From assembly GCA_019119085.1 (NCBI GenBank), contig DWXT01000177.1, positions 1 through 42,114 on the forward strand: DNA of 42,114 nucleotides, in the 5' to 3' direction. The notes beneath the pieces were generated by a model. The model was not told the DNA's origin. It worked only from the letters and a program-made list of their open reading frames with translations, and did not search any database. This DNA is from Flavonifractor avistercoris. Its GTDB lineage: Bacteria > Bacillota > Clostridia > Oscillospirales > Oscillospiraceae. This document shows, in pieces, positions 17,076-26,921 of the stretch. Positions within the stretch are counted from its first letter, which is position 1, and the number at the start of each line of letters is the position of its first letter. A program made the position numbers and the translations under genes.

Positions 17076-17849
17076 ATGTATCAGATTTCCAATTTCACCG
17101 ACAACGACGATGTCAGGATCCTTTCGGAGCTGGGCGCGTTCCAGGTGCTCGAGTACCAGCGGGATCTCAGCGTGACCCCTGGCTCAGCGGCCACCGCATT
17201 CTACAGCGCGCAGATGAACGTGCGCAAGCGCCAGCTGGTCTGTGATCTCAGCAAGGCCGAGGTGACCATCCAGGCGGGCGCCATGCAGTGGATGCTGGGC
17301 AACGTCAACGCCACCACCGGCATCAAGGGGGTGGGGGATTTCCTGGGAAAGGCCGTCCGCGGCAAGGCCACCGGCGAGTCTGCCATCAAGCCGGAGTACA
17401 CCGGCGACGGCCTGCTGGTGCTGGAGCCCACCTACCGCCACCTGATCCTGATGGACGCCGCCCAGTGGGGCGGCTCGGTGGTGCTGGACGACGGCCTGTT
17501 CCTGGCCTGTGAGTCCACCCTGCAGCACAAGGCCGTGATGCGCTCCAATTTCTCCTCCGCTGTGGCCGGCGGGGAGGGGCTGTTCAACCTGAGCCTCAAC
17601 GGCAGCGGCATTTTCTGCATCGAGTCCGACTGCCCGAAGGAGGAGCTTATCGAGATCACCCTCCAGAACGACGTGCTGAAAATCGACGGCAACTACGCCA
17701 TCGCCTGGAGCAACAGCCTGAACTTCACCGTAGAGCGCTCCGGTAAGAGCCTGATCGGCTCCGCCGCCTCCGGCGAGGGCCTGGTCAATGTGTACCGGGG
17801 CACCGGCAAGGTGCTGATGATGCCCACCGCCAAAATGCCCAACATCTGA
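17076..17849 (+). CDS. AIM24 family protein
   Basis: 257 aa from ATG17076 (GGAGG at 17062-17066). A beta-rich protein without membrane segments. FYSAQMNVRKRQLVCDLSKA, IQAGAMQWMLGNV, LEPTYRHLILM and GEGLFNLSLNGSGIFCIESD fit the AIM24/DUF124 family. The bacterial members have no agreed role; the fold resembles the tandem beta-rolls of this family. It is a single-gene unit: its own promoter lies upstream and a palindromic sequence follows 19 nt after the stop. Confidence 0.85.
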   Translation: MYQISNFTDNDDVRILSELGAFQVLEYQRDLSVTPGSAATAFYSAQMNVRKRQLVCDLSKAEVTIQAGAMQWMLGNVNATTGIKGVGDFLGKAVRGKATGESAIKPEYTGDGLLVLEPTYRHLILMDAAQWGGSVVLDDGLFLACESTLQHKAVMRSNFSSAVAGGEGLFNLSLNGSGIFCIESDCPKEELIEITLQNDVLKIDGNYAIAWSNSLNFTVERSGKSLIGSAASGEGLVNVYRGTGKVLMMPTAKMPNI

Positions 17850-17867
17850 ATGAACCGATTGCGCGGA

Positions 17868-17893
17868 CAGCCCCGGCCATATCGGCCGGGGCT
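17868..17893 (+). repeat. 26-nt palindromic sequence, first copy
   Basis: It contains stem AGCCCCGGCC / GGCCGGGGCT with loop ATATC. An identical 26-nt copy lies at 18108-18133, exactly 240 nt downstream, flanking structured repeat copy B. The GGA just left of this copy is complementary to the TCC just right of the second copy, so the two outer halves together would make a 14-bp stem (GGACAG.../...CTGTCC). Confidence 0.85.
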
Positions 17894-17910
17894 CAGGCTG
17901 TCGATAAACC

Positions 17911-18100
17911 CTCCGTGAGGAAAAGCCTCGCAGAGTTCCTGCGGCCGCAGCCGCAGGAATCAAATCAAAATCCGTCATTTCTGGGGACATGCGCCTCGGA
18001 AATGACACTTCTCATGGCGGAAGGGATGACTTTTTCGCAAGAAAACGAACCCCTTCCGCCATGTGATCTTTCTCGAAAAAGCGGCTTTGCCGCTTTTTCG
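17911..18100 (+). repeat. Structured repeat element, copy B (four hairpins)
   Basis: Same layout as copy A. Hairpin 1: 10-bp stem TTCCTGCGGC / GCCGCAGGAA with loop CGCA (17935-17958). Hairpin 2: 13-pair stem with loop ACATGCG (17974-18006). Hairpin 3: GGCGGAAGGG / CCCTTCCGCC with an ATGAC bulge and an inner stem starting TTTT (18017-18060). Hairpin 4: 12-bp stem with a TTT loop (18074-18100). The linkers match copy A while the stems differ by paired changes. No open reading frame of note is inside. Confidence 0.85.
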
Positions 18101-18107
18101 ACACGCT

Positions 18108-18133
18108 CAGCCCCGGCCATATCGGCCGGGGCT
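18108..18133 (+). repeat. 26-nt palindromic sequence, second copy
   Basis: Identical to 17868-17893. The two copies flank copy B of the structured element like a long target-site duplication. There is no T-run after either copy, so a simple terminator role is not clear. Confidence 0.85.
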
Positions 18134-18184
18134 GTCCATATATCCCGATATCCCGTGCCGCTGCCTAAAAATGTCCCGCCGCCC

Positions 18185-18213
18185 TTGACAGCGGCGCCGC
18201 CGCCTGTTACAAT
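18185..18213 (+). promoter_or_regulatory. Promoter of the TetR gene with nearby inverted repeats
   Basis: TTGACA (18185-18190), 17-nt spacer, TACAAT (18208-18213). The inverted repeat TGTTA-CAATA-TAACA overlaps the -10, and a further palindrome GTTATATAAC lies at 18222-18231. These are plausible operators for autoregulation. Confidence 0.8.
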
Positions 18214-18253
18214 ATAACAGCGTTATATAACACCGCTATACCGAGGTGATCAC

Positions 18254-18874
18254 ATGCCAGAGCAGCAGCCCACCACCCTGGAGCGCATCCACCTGGCCGC
18301 CCGGGCGGAATTTCGGGAGAAGGGCTTCCCCTCTGCCTCCCTGCGGCGCATCGTCAAATCCCTGGGCATAACCACCGGCGCCTTCTACGGCTACTACCCC
18401 AGCAAGGAGGCGCTGTATGAGGCCCTGGTGGGCCCCCACTACGACTATCTGATCCGCCGCTTCCGGCAGGCCCAGAGTGAGTTTGCCCGCCTCCCCCACC
18501 ACCGGCAGCCGGACGAGCTGGGCAGCTTTTCCGGCGGCTGCATGTTCGACATGCTCCACTACGCCTACGCCCATCTGGAGGAGTGCCAGCTGCTGCTGAC
18601 CGCCTCGGAAGGCACCCGCTTTGCCGGGCTGGTGGACGAGATGGTGGAAATCGAGGTTACGGCCACCCACGACTACATGGCCGTCCTGGGGGAGCTGGGC
18701 CGCCCCGCCCCCCACCTGGATCCCCGGCTGGAGCACATTCTGATCACAGGCATGTTCCGCACCTTCTTTGAGCTGATCCTCCACGCCATGCCCCTGGAGG
18801 AGGCGGAAAACTACCTGCGGCAGATGCGGGCCTTCTACACCGCTGGCTGGCTGGAGGTCATGGGCCAGTCGTAG
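18254..18874 (+). CDS. TetR-family transcriptional regulator
   Basis: 206 aa. The N-terminal helix-turn-helix SLRRIVKSLGITTGAFYGYY (about residues 33-52) followed by PSKEALYEALV is the TetR signature. The helical C-terminal domain would bind a ligand and dimerise. It has its own promoter and terminator and sits just upstream of two ABC half-transporters; a 10-bp inverted repeat in the gap (18930-18953) is a likely operator. It probably represses the exporter until a substrate is bound; the ligand is unknown. Confidence 0.9.
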   Translation: MPEQQPTTLERIHLAARAEFREKGFPSASLRRIVKSLGITTGAFYGYYPSKEALYEALVGPHYDYLIRRFRQAQSEFARLPHHRQPDELGSFSGGCMFDMLHYAYAHLEECQLLLTASEGTRFAGLVDEMVEIEVTATHDYMAVLGELGRPAPHLDPRLEHILITGMFRTFFELILHAMPLEEAENYLRQMRAFYTAGWLEVMGQS

Positions 18875-18890
18875 GGCGGCACGAACCACG

Positions 18891-18925
18891 AAAAAGCGAG
18901 GGACACAACCTGTCCCTTTCTTTTT
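18891..18925 (+). terminator. Terminator of the TetR gene
   Basis: Stem AGGGACA / TGTCCCT (18899-18905 / 18911-18917) extended by AAAAAG / CTTTTT at the ends, with a T-run at 18921-18925. Confidence 0.8.
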
Positions 18926-18929
18926 GAAC

Positions 18930-18953
18930 GATAGTTAGTTTATACTAACTATC
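18930..18953 (+). promoter_or_regulatory. Likely TetR operator before the ABC pair
   Basis: Perfect 10-bp inverted repeat GATAGTTAGT (18930-18939) / ACTAACTATC (18944-18953) with a 4-nt spacer. It overlaps a -10-like TATACT (18941-18946). It lies 27 nt before the TTG start of the first ABC gene, a good place for repression. Confidence 0.75.
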
Positions 18954-18979
18954 GAGCACACGGAAAAGGAGGAATTGCA

Positions 18980-20749
<1,770 letters not shown>

Positions 20750-20753
20750 AACC

Positions 20754-22484
20754 GTGATTCAGAAGCTGCAGCGGAAATACGCCCTGTCCGAGCAGGGCGC
20801 CAGGGATCTTATCAAGGGCTGCATCGCCTGCGTGCTGCAAAACCTGTCCTTTATGCTCCCGGTTGGGCTGCTCTACCTGCTGGTGGGGGAGCTGCTGGGC
20901 GGCGGGGTGGCCGCCGGGCGGGTTCCTTTTTACATTGCGGGGTGTGCGGCCTGTGTGGGGCTGATCTTTTTGACCACCTGGCTCCAGTACAACGCCACCT
21001 ATCTTGCCACCTATGTGGAGAGCGGCGTGCGCCGCATCACCCTGGCCGAGCGGCTGCGGAAGCTCCCCCTGTCCTTCTTCGGCAAGAAGGATCTGGCGGA
21101 TCTCACCAGCACCATCATGGCCGACTGCACCTTCCTGGAGCAGAGCTTCTCCCACTTTGTCCCCGAGCTGGCCGGGGCCATCTGCTCCACCACCCTGGTG
21201 GCCGCGGGGCTGTTCTGCATCGACTGGCGCATGGCCCTGGCGGCCCTGTGGGTGCTGCCCGTGTCCTTCGCCATCGTGGCCGGCTCCGCCAGGGTGCAGG
21301 AGAAGCTGAACCAGAAGGCCATGGACGCCAGGATGGCCTGCGCCGACGGCATCCAGGAGTGCATCGAGACGGTGCGGGATCTCCGCTCCAACAACGCCGA
21401 GGGGGCCTACCTGGCGGGGCTGGAGGAGAAGATCCGGGCGGTGGAGCGGCGGAGCATCATCAACGAGTTCGGCCTGGCCGCCTTTGTGGTGTCCGCCTCC
21501 CTGATCCTCAAGCTGGGCATCGCCACGGTGGCCCTGACGGGCTCCCTGCTGCTGGTGCAGGGCAGCCTGGACGTGCTCACCTTCTTCCTGTTCCTGCTGG
21601 TGGTCTCCCGGCTGTACGACCCCCTGCAGGGCGCCCTGCAGAACCTGGCCGCCGTGATCAGCACCCGCACCAACGTGGCCCGGATGAACGAGATCCTGGA
21701 TCACCCGGTGCAGCAGGGCTCGGACACCCTCACCAACCGGGGCTGCGACATCACCTTCGACCACGTGGGCTTCTCCTACAACACCGGGGAGACGGTGCTG
21801 AAAGACGTGTCCTTCACCGCGAAGCAGGGGGAGGTCACCGCCCTGGTGGGCCCCTCCGGCGGGGGCAAGACCACCGTGTCCCGGCTGGCCGCCCGGTTCT
21901 GGGACGCCGACCGGGGGAGGATCACCGTGGGAGGCATGGACGTGTCCAAGGCCGACCCGGAGGCCCTGCTCTCCCTCTACTCCATCGTGTTCCAGGACGT
22001 GACCCTCTTTGACAACACCATCCTGGAGAACATCCGCATCGGCCGGAAGGACGCCACCGACGCCGAGTGTATCGCCGCCGCCCGGCTGGCCAACGTGGAC
22101 GAGTTTGCCGAGAAGCTGCCCGGCGGGTGGAACACCGGGATCGGGGAGAATGGCTGCCAGCTCTCCGGCGGTGAGCGGCAGCGCATCTCCATCGCCCGGG
22201 CCTTTCTGAAAAACGCCCCCATCATCCTGCTGGATGAGGCCACCGCCTCCCTGGACGTGGAAAACGAGTCCCTGATCCAGAGCGCCCTGTCCCGGCTCAT
22301 CCGGGACAAGACGGTGCTGGTGATCGCCCACCGCATGCGCACCGTGGCCGGGGCGGACAAGGTTGTGGTGCTGGAACGCGGCGTGGCGGCGGAGCAGGGC
22401 TCCCCCGCCGAGCTGATGCAGCAGGACGGCATCTACGCCCATATGGTGCGCACCCAGGCCGAGAGCCAGCGCTGGGCCCTGTGA
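20754..22484 (+). CDS. ABC half-transporter (membrane plus ATPase), subunit 2
   Basis: 576 aa from GTG20754 (AAGGAGGG 8 nt upstream); the frame is open further up but lies inside subunit 1. It has six membrane segments, then an ATPase with Walker A GPSGGGKT, signature LSGGERQ and Walker B ILLDEATASLDVE. Both subunits carry a catalytic Glu, so both composite ATP sites look competent, unlike the neighbouring - strand pair. It starts 4 nt after the subunit 1 stop, consistent with a heterodimer. Confidence 0.92.
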   Translation: MIQKLQRKYALSEQGARDLIKGCIACVLQNLSFMLPVGLLYLLVGELLGGGVAAGRVPFYIAGCAACVGLIFLTTWLQYNATYLATYVESGVRRITLAERLRKLPLSFFGKKDLADLTSTIMADCTFLEQSFSHFVPELAGAICSTTLVAAGLFCIDWRMALAALWVLPVSFAIVAGSARVQEKLNQKAMDARMACADGIQECIETVRDLRSNNAEGAYLAGLEEKIRAVERRSIINEFGLAAFVVSASLILKLGIATVALTGSLLLVQGSLDVLTFFLFLLVVSRLYDPLQGALQNLAAVISTRTNVARMNEILDHPVQQGSDTLTNRGCDITFDHVGFSYNTGETVLKDVSFTAKQGEVTALVGPSGGGKTTVSRLAARFWDADRGRITVGGMDVSKADPEALLSLYSIVFQDVTLFDNTILENIRIGRKDATDAECIAAARLANVDEFAEKLPGGWNTGIGENGCQLSGGERQRISIARAFLKNAPIILLDEATASLDVENESLIQSALSRLIRDKTVLVIAHRMRTVAGADKVVVLERGVAAEQGSPAELMQQDGIYAHMVRTQAESQRWAL

Positions 22485-22519
22485 CGCCGCGCCCCGGCTT
22501 TTTCAGGGAAACAGACAAT

Positions 22520-22550
22520 CCCGGCCCCGGAACTAAGTTCCGGGGCCGGG
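22520..22550. terminator. GC-rich hairpin between the two convergent ABC operons
   Basis: Perfect 14-bp stem (22520-22533 with 22537-22550), loop TAA. A short CTTTT follows on the + strand; there is no good T-run on the - strand. Likely terminator for the + strand pair. Confidence 0.7.
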
Positions 22551-22565
22551 CAGGCTTTTCGGGGG

Positions 22566-24407
22566 TCAGCTCAGCTCGAACATGCCGTTGTAGAGCTGGT
22601 AGTACTCGCCCTGCTGGGCCAGCAGGGCCTCGTGGCTGCCCCGCTCCACCACCTGGCCGTGCTCCAGCACCAGGATGGCGTCGGCATTGCGCACGGTGGA
22701 CAGCCGGTGGGCGATGACAAACACGGTGCGCCCCTCCATCAGCTGATCCATGCCCTTCTCAATGAGGGCCTCGGTGCGGGTGTCGATGGAGGAGGTGGCC
22801 TCGTCCAGGATCAGCACCGGCGGATCGGCCACGGCGGCCCGGGCGATGGCCAGCAGCTGCCGCTGGCCCTGGGACAGGTTGGCGCCGTCGGCGGTGACCG
22901 GCGTGTCGTATCCCTGGGGCAGGCGGCGGATGAAGGAGTCGGCGTTGGCGATGCGGGCGGCCCGCTCAATTTCCTCCCGGGTGGCGTCCAGCTTGCCGAA
23001 GCGGATGTTGTCCGCGATGGTGCCGGTGAACAGGTGGGTGTCCTGGAGGACAATGCCCAGGGAGCGGCGGAGATCGTCCTTTTTGATGTCCCGCACATCG
23101 ATGCCGTCGTAGATCACCCGGCCCCCCTGCACGTCGTAGAAGCGGTTGATCAGGTTGGTGATGGTGGTCTTGCCCGCGCCGGTGGAGCCCACGAAGGCGA
23201 TCTTCTGCCCCGGCTCGGCGTAGAGGCTGATGTCTTTCAGGATAGGATGGCCGTCCTCATAGCCGAAGTCCACGTGCTCAAAGCGCACGTCCCCCCGCAG
23301 GGGGATCAGCGCACCGTCCGGCTTCCGCCAGGCCCAGCGCCCGGTTTTCTCCCCGCAGGGAACCAGCCGTCCGCCCTCCTCCTTCACGTTGACCAGCACA
23401 GTCCGGCCCTCGTCCACCTCGCCGGGCTGATCCATGACCTCGAACACCCGCTCGGCGCCCGCCAGGGCGGCCAGCAGGAAGTTGGTCTGCTGGGTGAACT
23501 GGTTGATGGGCATGGCGGCCTGCCGCACAAAGACCAGATAGCTGGCCAGGCTGCCCACGTCGGTCATGCCGTTGATGGCCATGATGCCCCCCAGCACCGC
23601 CACGATGGCATAGTTAATATAGGAGATGGTGACCACCGCGGGCACCATGGTGGCCGCATAGCCCTGGGCTCCGGTGCCCGCCCGGCGCAGGGTCTCGTTC
23701 TTCGCCCGGAACTCCTCCAGGCTGGCCTCCTCATGGTTGAACACCTTCACCACCTTCTGGCCGGCCATCATCTCCTCGATGTAGCCGTCCAGCTCCCCCA
23801 GGCTGGCCTGCTGCTTCGTGTAGTACGCCTTGCTCCGCTTCCCGCTGAACCGGACGTAGCCGAACATGACGACGTAGCACACCGCCACCACCAGAGAGAG
23901 CTGCCAGTTGAGAATAAACAGCATGGTCAGGGTGCCCGCCACCTGGATAAAGCTCTGGATCACCATGGCGAAGCTGTTGTTCAGCGCGTCGGAGATGGTG
24001 TCCACGTCGTTGGTGAAGTAGCTCATCACGTCCCCGTGGCGCCGCGTGTCGAAGAAGCGCAGGGGGAGGGTCTGGAGGTGGGCGAAGAGATCCCGCCGGA
24101 TGTCCCGCAGCACCTTCTGGGCGGCCTTCACCATGATCTGGGTGTAGCCGTAGGCGCACACCGCCCCCAGGCCGTAGATGCCCGCCGTCACCGCCACGCC
24201 GCGGATGAGATCCCCCACCTGGCCGCCCGCCAGGGAGTTGACCACGGGGCGGATCATATAGGTGCCCAGCAGGTTGGCCAGGGCGCTGACCGACACCAGC
24301 ACCGCCACCGCCAGCAGGAGGAGCTTGTGCCGCCCCAGGTAGGACAGCAGAGTGCGCAGGGTGTACCCCAGGTGCTTAGGCTTTTTCGCGCTGAGCTGAC
24401 GGGCCAT
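22566..24407 (-). CDS. ABC multidrug-type half-transporter (TM288-like, canonical ATPase)
   Basis: 613 aa from the ATG at 24407 (GGAGG 8 nt upstream; a GTG at 24416 is also in frame). It has six membrane segments, a linker insertion of about 35 residues before the ATPase, Walker A STGAGKTT, signature LSQGQ and Walker B LILDEATSSIDT with the catalytic Glu. The unusual LSQGQ signature and the intact Glu match the TM288-type subunit of heterodimeric exporters. It overlaps the upstream partner gene by 32 nt. Likely a drug or lipid exporter half. Confidence 0.92.
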   Translation of the reverse strand: MARQLSAKKPKHLGYTLRTLLSYLGRHKLLLLAVAVLVSVSALANLLGTYMIRPVVNSLAGGQVGDLIRGVAVTAGIYGLGAVCAYGYTQIMVKAAQKVLRDIRRDLFAHLQTLPLRFFDTRRHGDVMSYFTNDVDTISDALNNSFAMVIQSFIQVAGTLTMLFILNWQLSLVVAVCYVVMFGYVRFSGKRSKAYYTKQQASLGELDGYIEEMMAGQKVVKVFNHEEASLEEFRAKNETLRRAGTGAQGYAATMVPAVVTISYINYAIVAVLGGIMAINGMTDVGSLASYLVFVRQAAMPINQFTQQTNFLLAALAGAERVFEVMDQPGEVDEGRTVLVNVKEEGGRLVPCGEKTGRWAWRKPDGALIPLRGDVRFEHVDFGYEDGHPILKDISLYAEPGQKIAFVGSTGAGKTTITNLINRFYDVQGGRVIYDGIDVRDIKKDDLRRSLGIVLQDTHLFTGTIADNIRFGKLDATREEIERAARIANADSFIRRLPQGYDTPVTADGANLSQGQRQLLAIARAAVADPPVLILDEATSSIDTRTEALIEKGMDQLMEGRTVFVIAHRLSTVRNADAILVLEHGQVVERGSHEALLAQQGEYYQLYNGMFELS

Positions 24408-26136
24408 GCTCCTCACCTCCTTTCATCTGGGATGCGTAGATCTCCTGGTAGATCGGGTCGGATTCCAGCAGGCTCTCATGGGTGCCCACGGCATGGATCC
24501 GGCCGTCCTCCAGGATGACAATCTGGTCGGTGTTCATCACCGAGGTGATGCGCTGGGCGATGATCAGCTTGGTCACGTTGGGCAGGGCAGACAGGGCCGC
24601 GCGGATTTGGCCCTCGGTGGCGGTGTCCACCGCGCTGGTGGAGTCGTCGAAGATGAGCACCTTGGGATGCTTGAGCAGGGTGCGGGCGATGCACAGCCGC
24701 TGCTTCTGCCCGCCGGAGACGTTGACGCCCCCCTGTCCCAGATCGGTGTCCAGGCCCCTGGGCATCCGCTCCAGGAACTCGTCGGCGCAGGCCGCTCTGC
24801 AGGCCGCCCACAGCTCCGCATCCGTGGCGTCAGGATTGCCCCACTTCAGGTTGTCCCGCACGGTGCCGGAGAAGAGCACGTTTTTCTGGAGCACGATGCC
24901 CACCGCGTCCCGCAGGGTGTGGAGGTCGTATTCCCGCACGTCCCGGCCACCCACCTTCACCGTGCCCTCGGTGGCGTCGTACAGGCGGGGGATGAGCTGC
25001 ACCAGGGTGGTCTTGGCCGAGCCGGTGCCCCCCAGGATGCCCACCGTCTGGCCCGCCGGGATGTGGAGATTCACGCCGGACAGGGCGTACTCCTTCGCCC
25101 CGGCGTGGTATTTGAAGGAGACGTTTTCAAAGTCCACGCCGCCGTCGGGCACCGCCTCCGCCCCGCCCTCCGGGGAGGTGAGCACAATGTCCTCGTCCAG
25201 CACCTCCAGGATGCGCCTGGCGCTGGCCAGGGAGCGGGTGAGCAGCAGGAACACGTTGGAGATGAGCATCAGGGAGTTCATGATCTGGAGCACATAGCTG
25301 AGCACGCCGGTGAGCTCCCCCACCTGGAGGCTGCCGGCCAGGATCATGTTCCCGCCGAACCACATGAGCAGCACGGTGGAGGTGTACATCACCAGCTGGA
25401 AGGCGGGCAGGTTGAGCACCGCGTAGTGGAAGGTCTTCTGGCTGGTGTCGGTGAGCTCGTCGTTGACGGCGGCGAACTTCTCCTCCTCATACTCCCCCCG
25501 GACAAAGGCCTTCACCGCCCGGATGGCGGTGAGCCCCTCCTGCACCACGTTGTTGAGCCGGTCTACCGCCTTCTGCAGGCGGCCGTACATGGGGGCCACC
25601 CTGCGCACCACCCAGAAGAGGATCACCCCCAGCACCGGGGTGCACACCAGAAAGACCAGGGCCAGCTCCGCATTCATCCACATGGACAGGCCGATGCCCA
25701 TCACCAGCATCACCGGCGAGCGCACCAGCGGCCGCAGCCCGCCGTTGACGGCGTTCTGCAGCACGGTCACGTCGGTGGTCATGCGGGTGACCAGGGAGGA
25801 GGTCTCAAAGTGATCCAGATTGGAAAAGGCGTAGTTCTGCACCCGGGCAAACTGCTCCTCCCGGATGCGGGCGCCCCAGCCATAGGCCGCCCGGGCGGCA
25901 AACCGGGCGTAGAGCAGGCCCGTGATCAGCGCCAGCAGGGCGCATATCCCCATCTGCACCCCCTTGTGGAGAATAAAGGGCACATCCTGCCGCGCCACGC
26001 CCACGTCGATGATGTCCGCCATGAGCACGGGGATCACCAGCTCAAAGGCCGTCTCCACCAGCACCAGCAGCGCCCCCAGAATCAGATCCCTCCGGTAGGG
26101 CCCCAGATAGCCCAGCAGCCGCTTCAAGTCCCCCAC
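24376..26136 (-). CDS. ABC multidrug-type half-transporter (TM287-like, degenerate ATPase)
   Basis: 586 aa from GTG at 26136 (GGAGGGAGG upstream). It has six membrane segments, Walker A GGTGSAKTT (369-377) and signature VSGGQ (473-477). Walker B reads LIFDDSTSAVD, with Asp498 where the catalytic Glu should be. This is the signature of the degenerate half of heterodimeric exporters such as TM287/288, where one ATP site hydrolyses slowly. It is the first gene of the pair and has its own promoter at 26206-26233. The substitution is normal for this subfamily and not a sign of decay. Confidence 0.92.
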   Translation of the reverse strand: MGDLKRLLGYLGPYRRDLILGALLVLVETAFELVIPVLMADIIDVGVARQDVPFILHKGVQMGICALLALITGLLYARFAARAAYGWGARIREEQFARVQNYAFSNLDHFETSSLVTRMTTDVTVLQNAVNGGLRPLVRSPVMLVMGIGLSMWMNAELALVFLVCTPVLGVILFWVVRRVAPMYGRLQKAVDRLNNVVQEGLTAIRAVKAFVRGEYEEEKFAAVNDELTDTSQKTFHYAVLNLPAFQLVMYTSTVLLMWFGGNMILAGSLQVGELTGVLSYVLQIMNSLMLISNVFLLLTRSLASARRILEVLDEDIVLTSPEGGAEAVPDGGVDFENVSFKYHAGAKEYALSGVNLHIPAGQTVGILGGTGSAKTTLVQLIPRLYDATEGTVKVGGRDVREYDLHTLRDAVGIVLQKNVLFSGTVRDNLKWGNPDATDAELWAACRAACADEFLERMPRGLDTDLGQGGVNVSGGQKQRLCIARTLLKHPKVLIFDDSTSAVDTATEGQIRAALSALPNVTKLIIAQRITSVMNTDQIVILEDGRIHAVGTHESLLESDPIYQEIYASQMKGGEEHGPSAQREKA

Positions 26137-26205
26137 CGCGGCCTCCCTCCTTTTCCGTTCCCTGACCCGCCGCGCCGCGCGGCCCGGTCAGCAGTGATTG
26201 TCCTT

Positions 26206-26233
26206 ATTATAAAGCACCCGGCGGGATTGTCAA
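26206..26233 (-). promoter_or_regulatory. Promoter of the - strand ABC pair
   Basis: On the - strand: TTGACA (26233-26228), 16-nt spacer, TATAAT (26211-26206). The leader of about 60 nt has a GC-rich inverted repeat (GCCGCGCGG-type). Confidence 0.85.
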
Positions 26234-26295
26234 CCGGCGGCGGCAGGGCCGCCGGGGGCCGGATGAAAAAATTTCAAAAATATTCGAATTTCCTC

Positions 26296-26324
26296 TTGCA
26301 TTTCGTCGGCGGCTGTGATAATAT
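26296..26324 (+). promoter_or_regulatory. Promoter of tRNA-Arg
   Basis: TTGCAT (26296-26301), 17-nt spacer, TAATAT (26319-26324), with an overlapping TATAAT three bases downstream. About 40 nt before the tRNA. Confidence 0.65.
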
Positions 26325-26364
26325 AATTGAGCCGTCGTTGAGGCGGTTCCGTTTGAACGGATAT

Positions 26365-26441
26365 GCGGCTGTAGCTCAGCTGGATAGAGTGTTTGGCTAC
26401 GAACCAAAAGGTCGGGGGTTCGAATCCCTTCAGCCGTACCA
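26365..26441 (+). tRNA. tRNA-Arg (anticodon ACG)
   Basis: 77 nt cloverleaf: acceptor GCGGCTG / CAGCCGT (one G-U), D arm GCTC..GAGT, anticodon stem TTTGG / CCAAA with loop CTACGAA, TTCGAAT T-loop, CCA encoded. The anticodon ACG (A34 normally modified to inosine) reads CGN Arg codons. Confidence 0.96.
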
Positions 26442-26472
26442 AAAAGGCAACTGCTTCGGCAGTTGCCTTTTT
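26441..26472 (+). terminator. Terminator of tRNA-Arg
   Basis: 14-bp stem (AAAAAGGCAACTGC / GCAGTTGCCTTTTT) with a TTCG tetraloop starts at the last base of the tRNA CCA. Confidence 0.95.
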
Positions 26473-26507
26473 GTTTCCACCCAGATATGCAGGCGGGAGG
26501 TGCCGGG

Positions 26508-26921
26508 ATGATTCCCATCGTATGCGTGGATGACGGCTGGGGCATGGCCTTCGGCGGCCGGCGGCAGAGCCGGGATCGGGAGGTGAGCGCCCGCGTGCTG
26601 GCGGATGCGGCGGGGCGGCCGCTGTGGTGCGCGCCGTCCTCCCTGGCCCTGTTTGGCCCCGGGGCGGAGGGGCATCTGACGGCGGCGGAGGACTTCCTGA
26701 ACCGGGCGGGCCCGGGGGAGCTCTGCTTCGTGGAGAGCCGCCCTCTGCTGCCCTGGCTGGAGCGGATGGAGGGGCTGGTGCTCTACCGCTGGAACCGGCG
26801 CTACCCCGCCGATGTGTATCTGGACATACGGCCGGAGCCGCCGGGGTGGCGGCTGGTCAGCCGGGAGGAGTTCTCCGGCAGTTCCCACCCCCGCATAACC
26901 AAGGAGGTCTACCAACGATGA
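26508..26921 (+). CDS. Unknown protein coupled to the nuclease gene
   Basis: 137 aa from ATG26508 (GGGAGG 7 nt upstream). I do not recognise the family with certainty. The start MIPIVCVDDGWGMAFGGRRQ with SRDREVSARVLADAAG, plus several acidic and Trp residues, suggests a small soluble cytoplasmic protein; there is no signal peptide or membrane segment. Its stop overlaps the next start (ATGA at 26918-26921), so it is translationally coupled to a secreted lipoprotein nuclease. A role as helper or immunity factor is possible but unsupported by any motif. Confidence 0.7.
   Translation: MIPIVCVDDGWGMAFGGRRQSRDREVSARVLADAAGRPLWCAPSSLALFGPGAEGHLTAAEDFLNRAGPGELCFVESRPLLPWLERMEGLVLYRWNRRYPADVYLDIRPEPPGWRLVSREEFSGSSHPRITKEVYQR

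Noticed and set aside
17868..18133. Repeated palindromes considered as a CRISPR array
   Set aside because: Only two copies 240 nt apart, no regular spacers and no cas genes.
24376..26136. Degenerate Walker B (Asp for Glu) read as a pseudogene sign
   Set aside because: The same change is normal in the TM287-like half of heterodimeric exporters, and the rest of the protein is intact.
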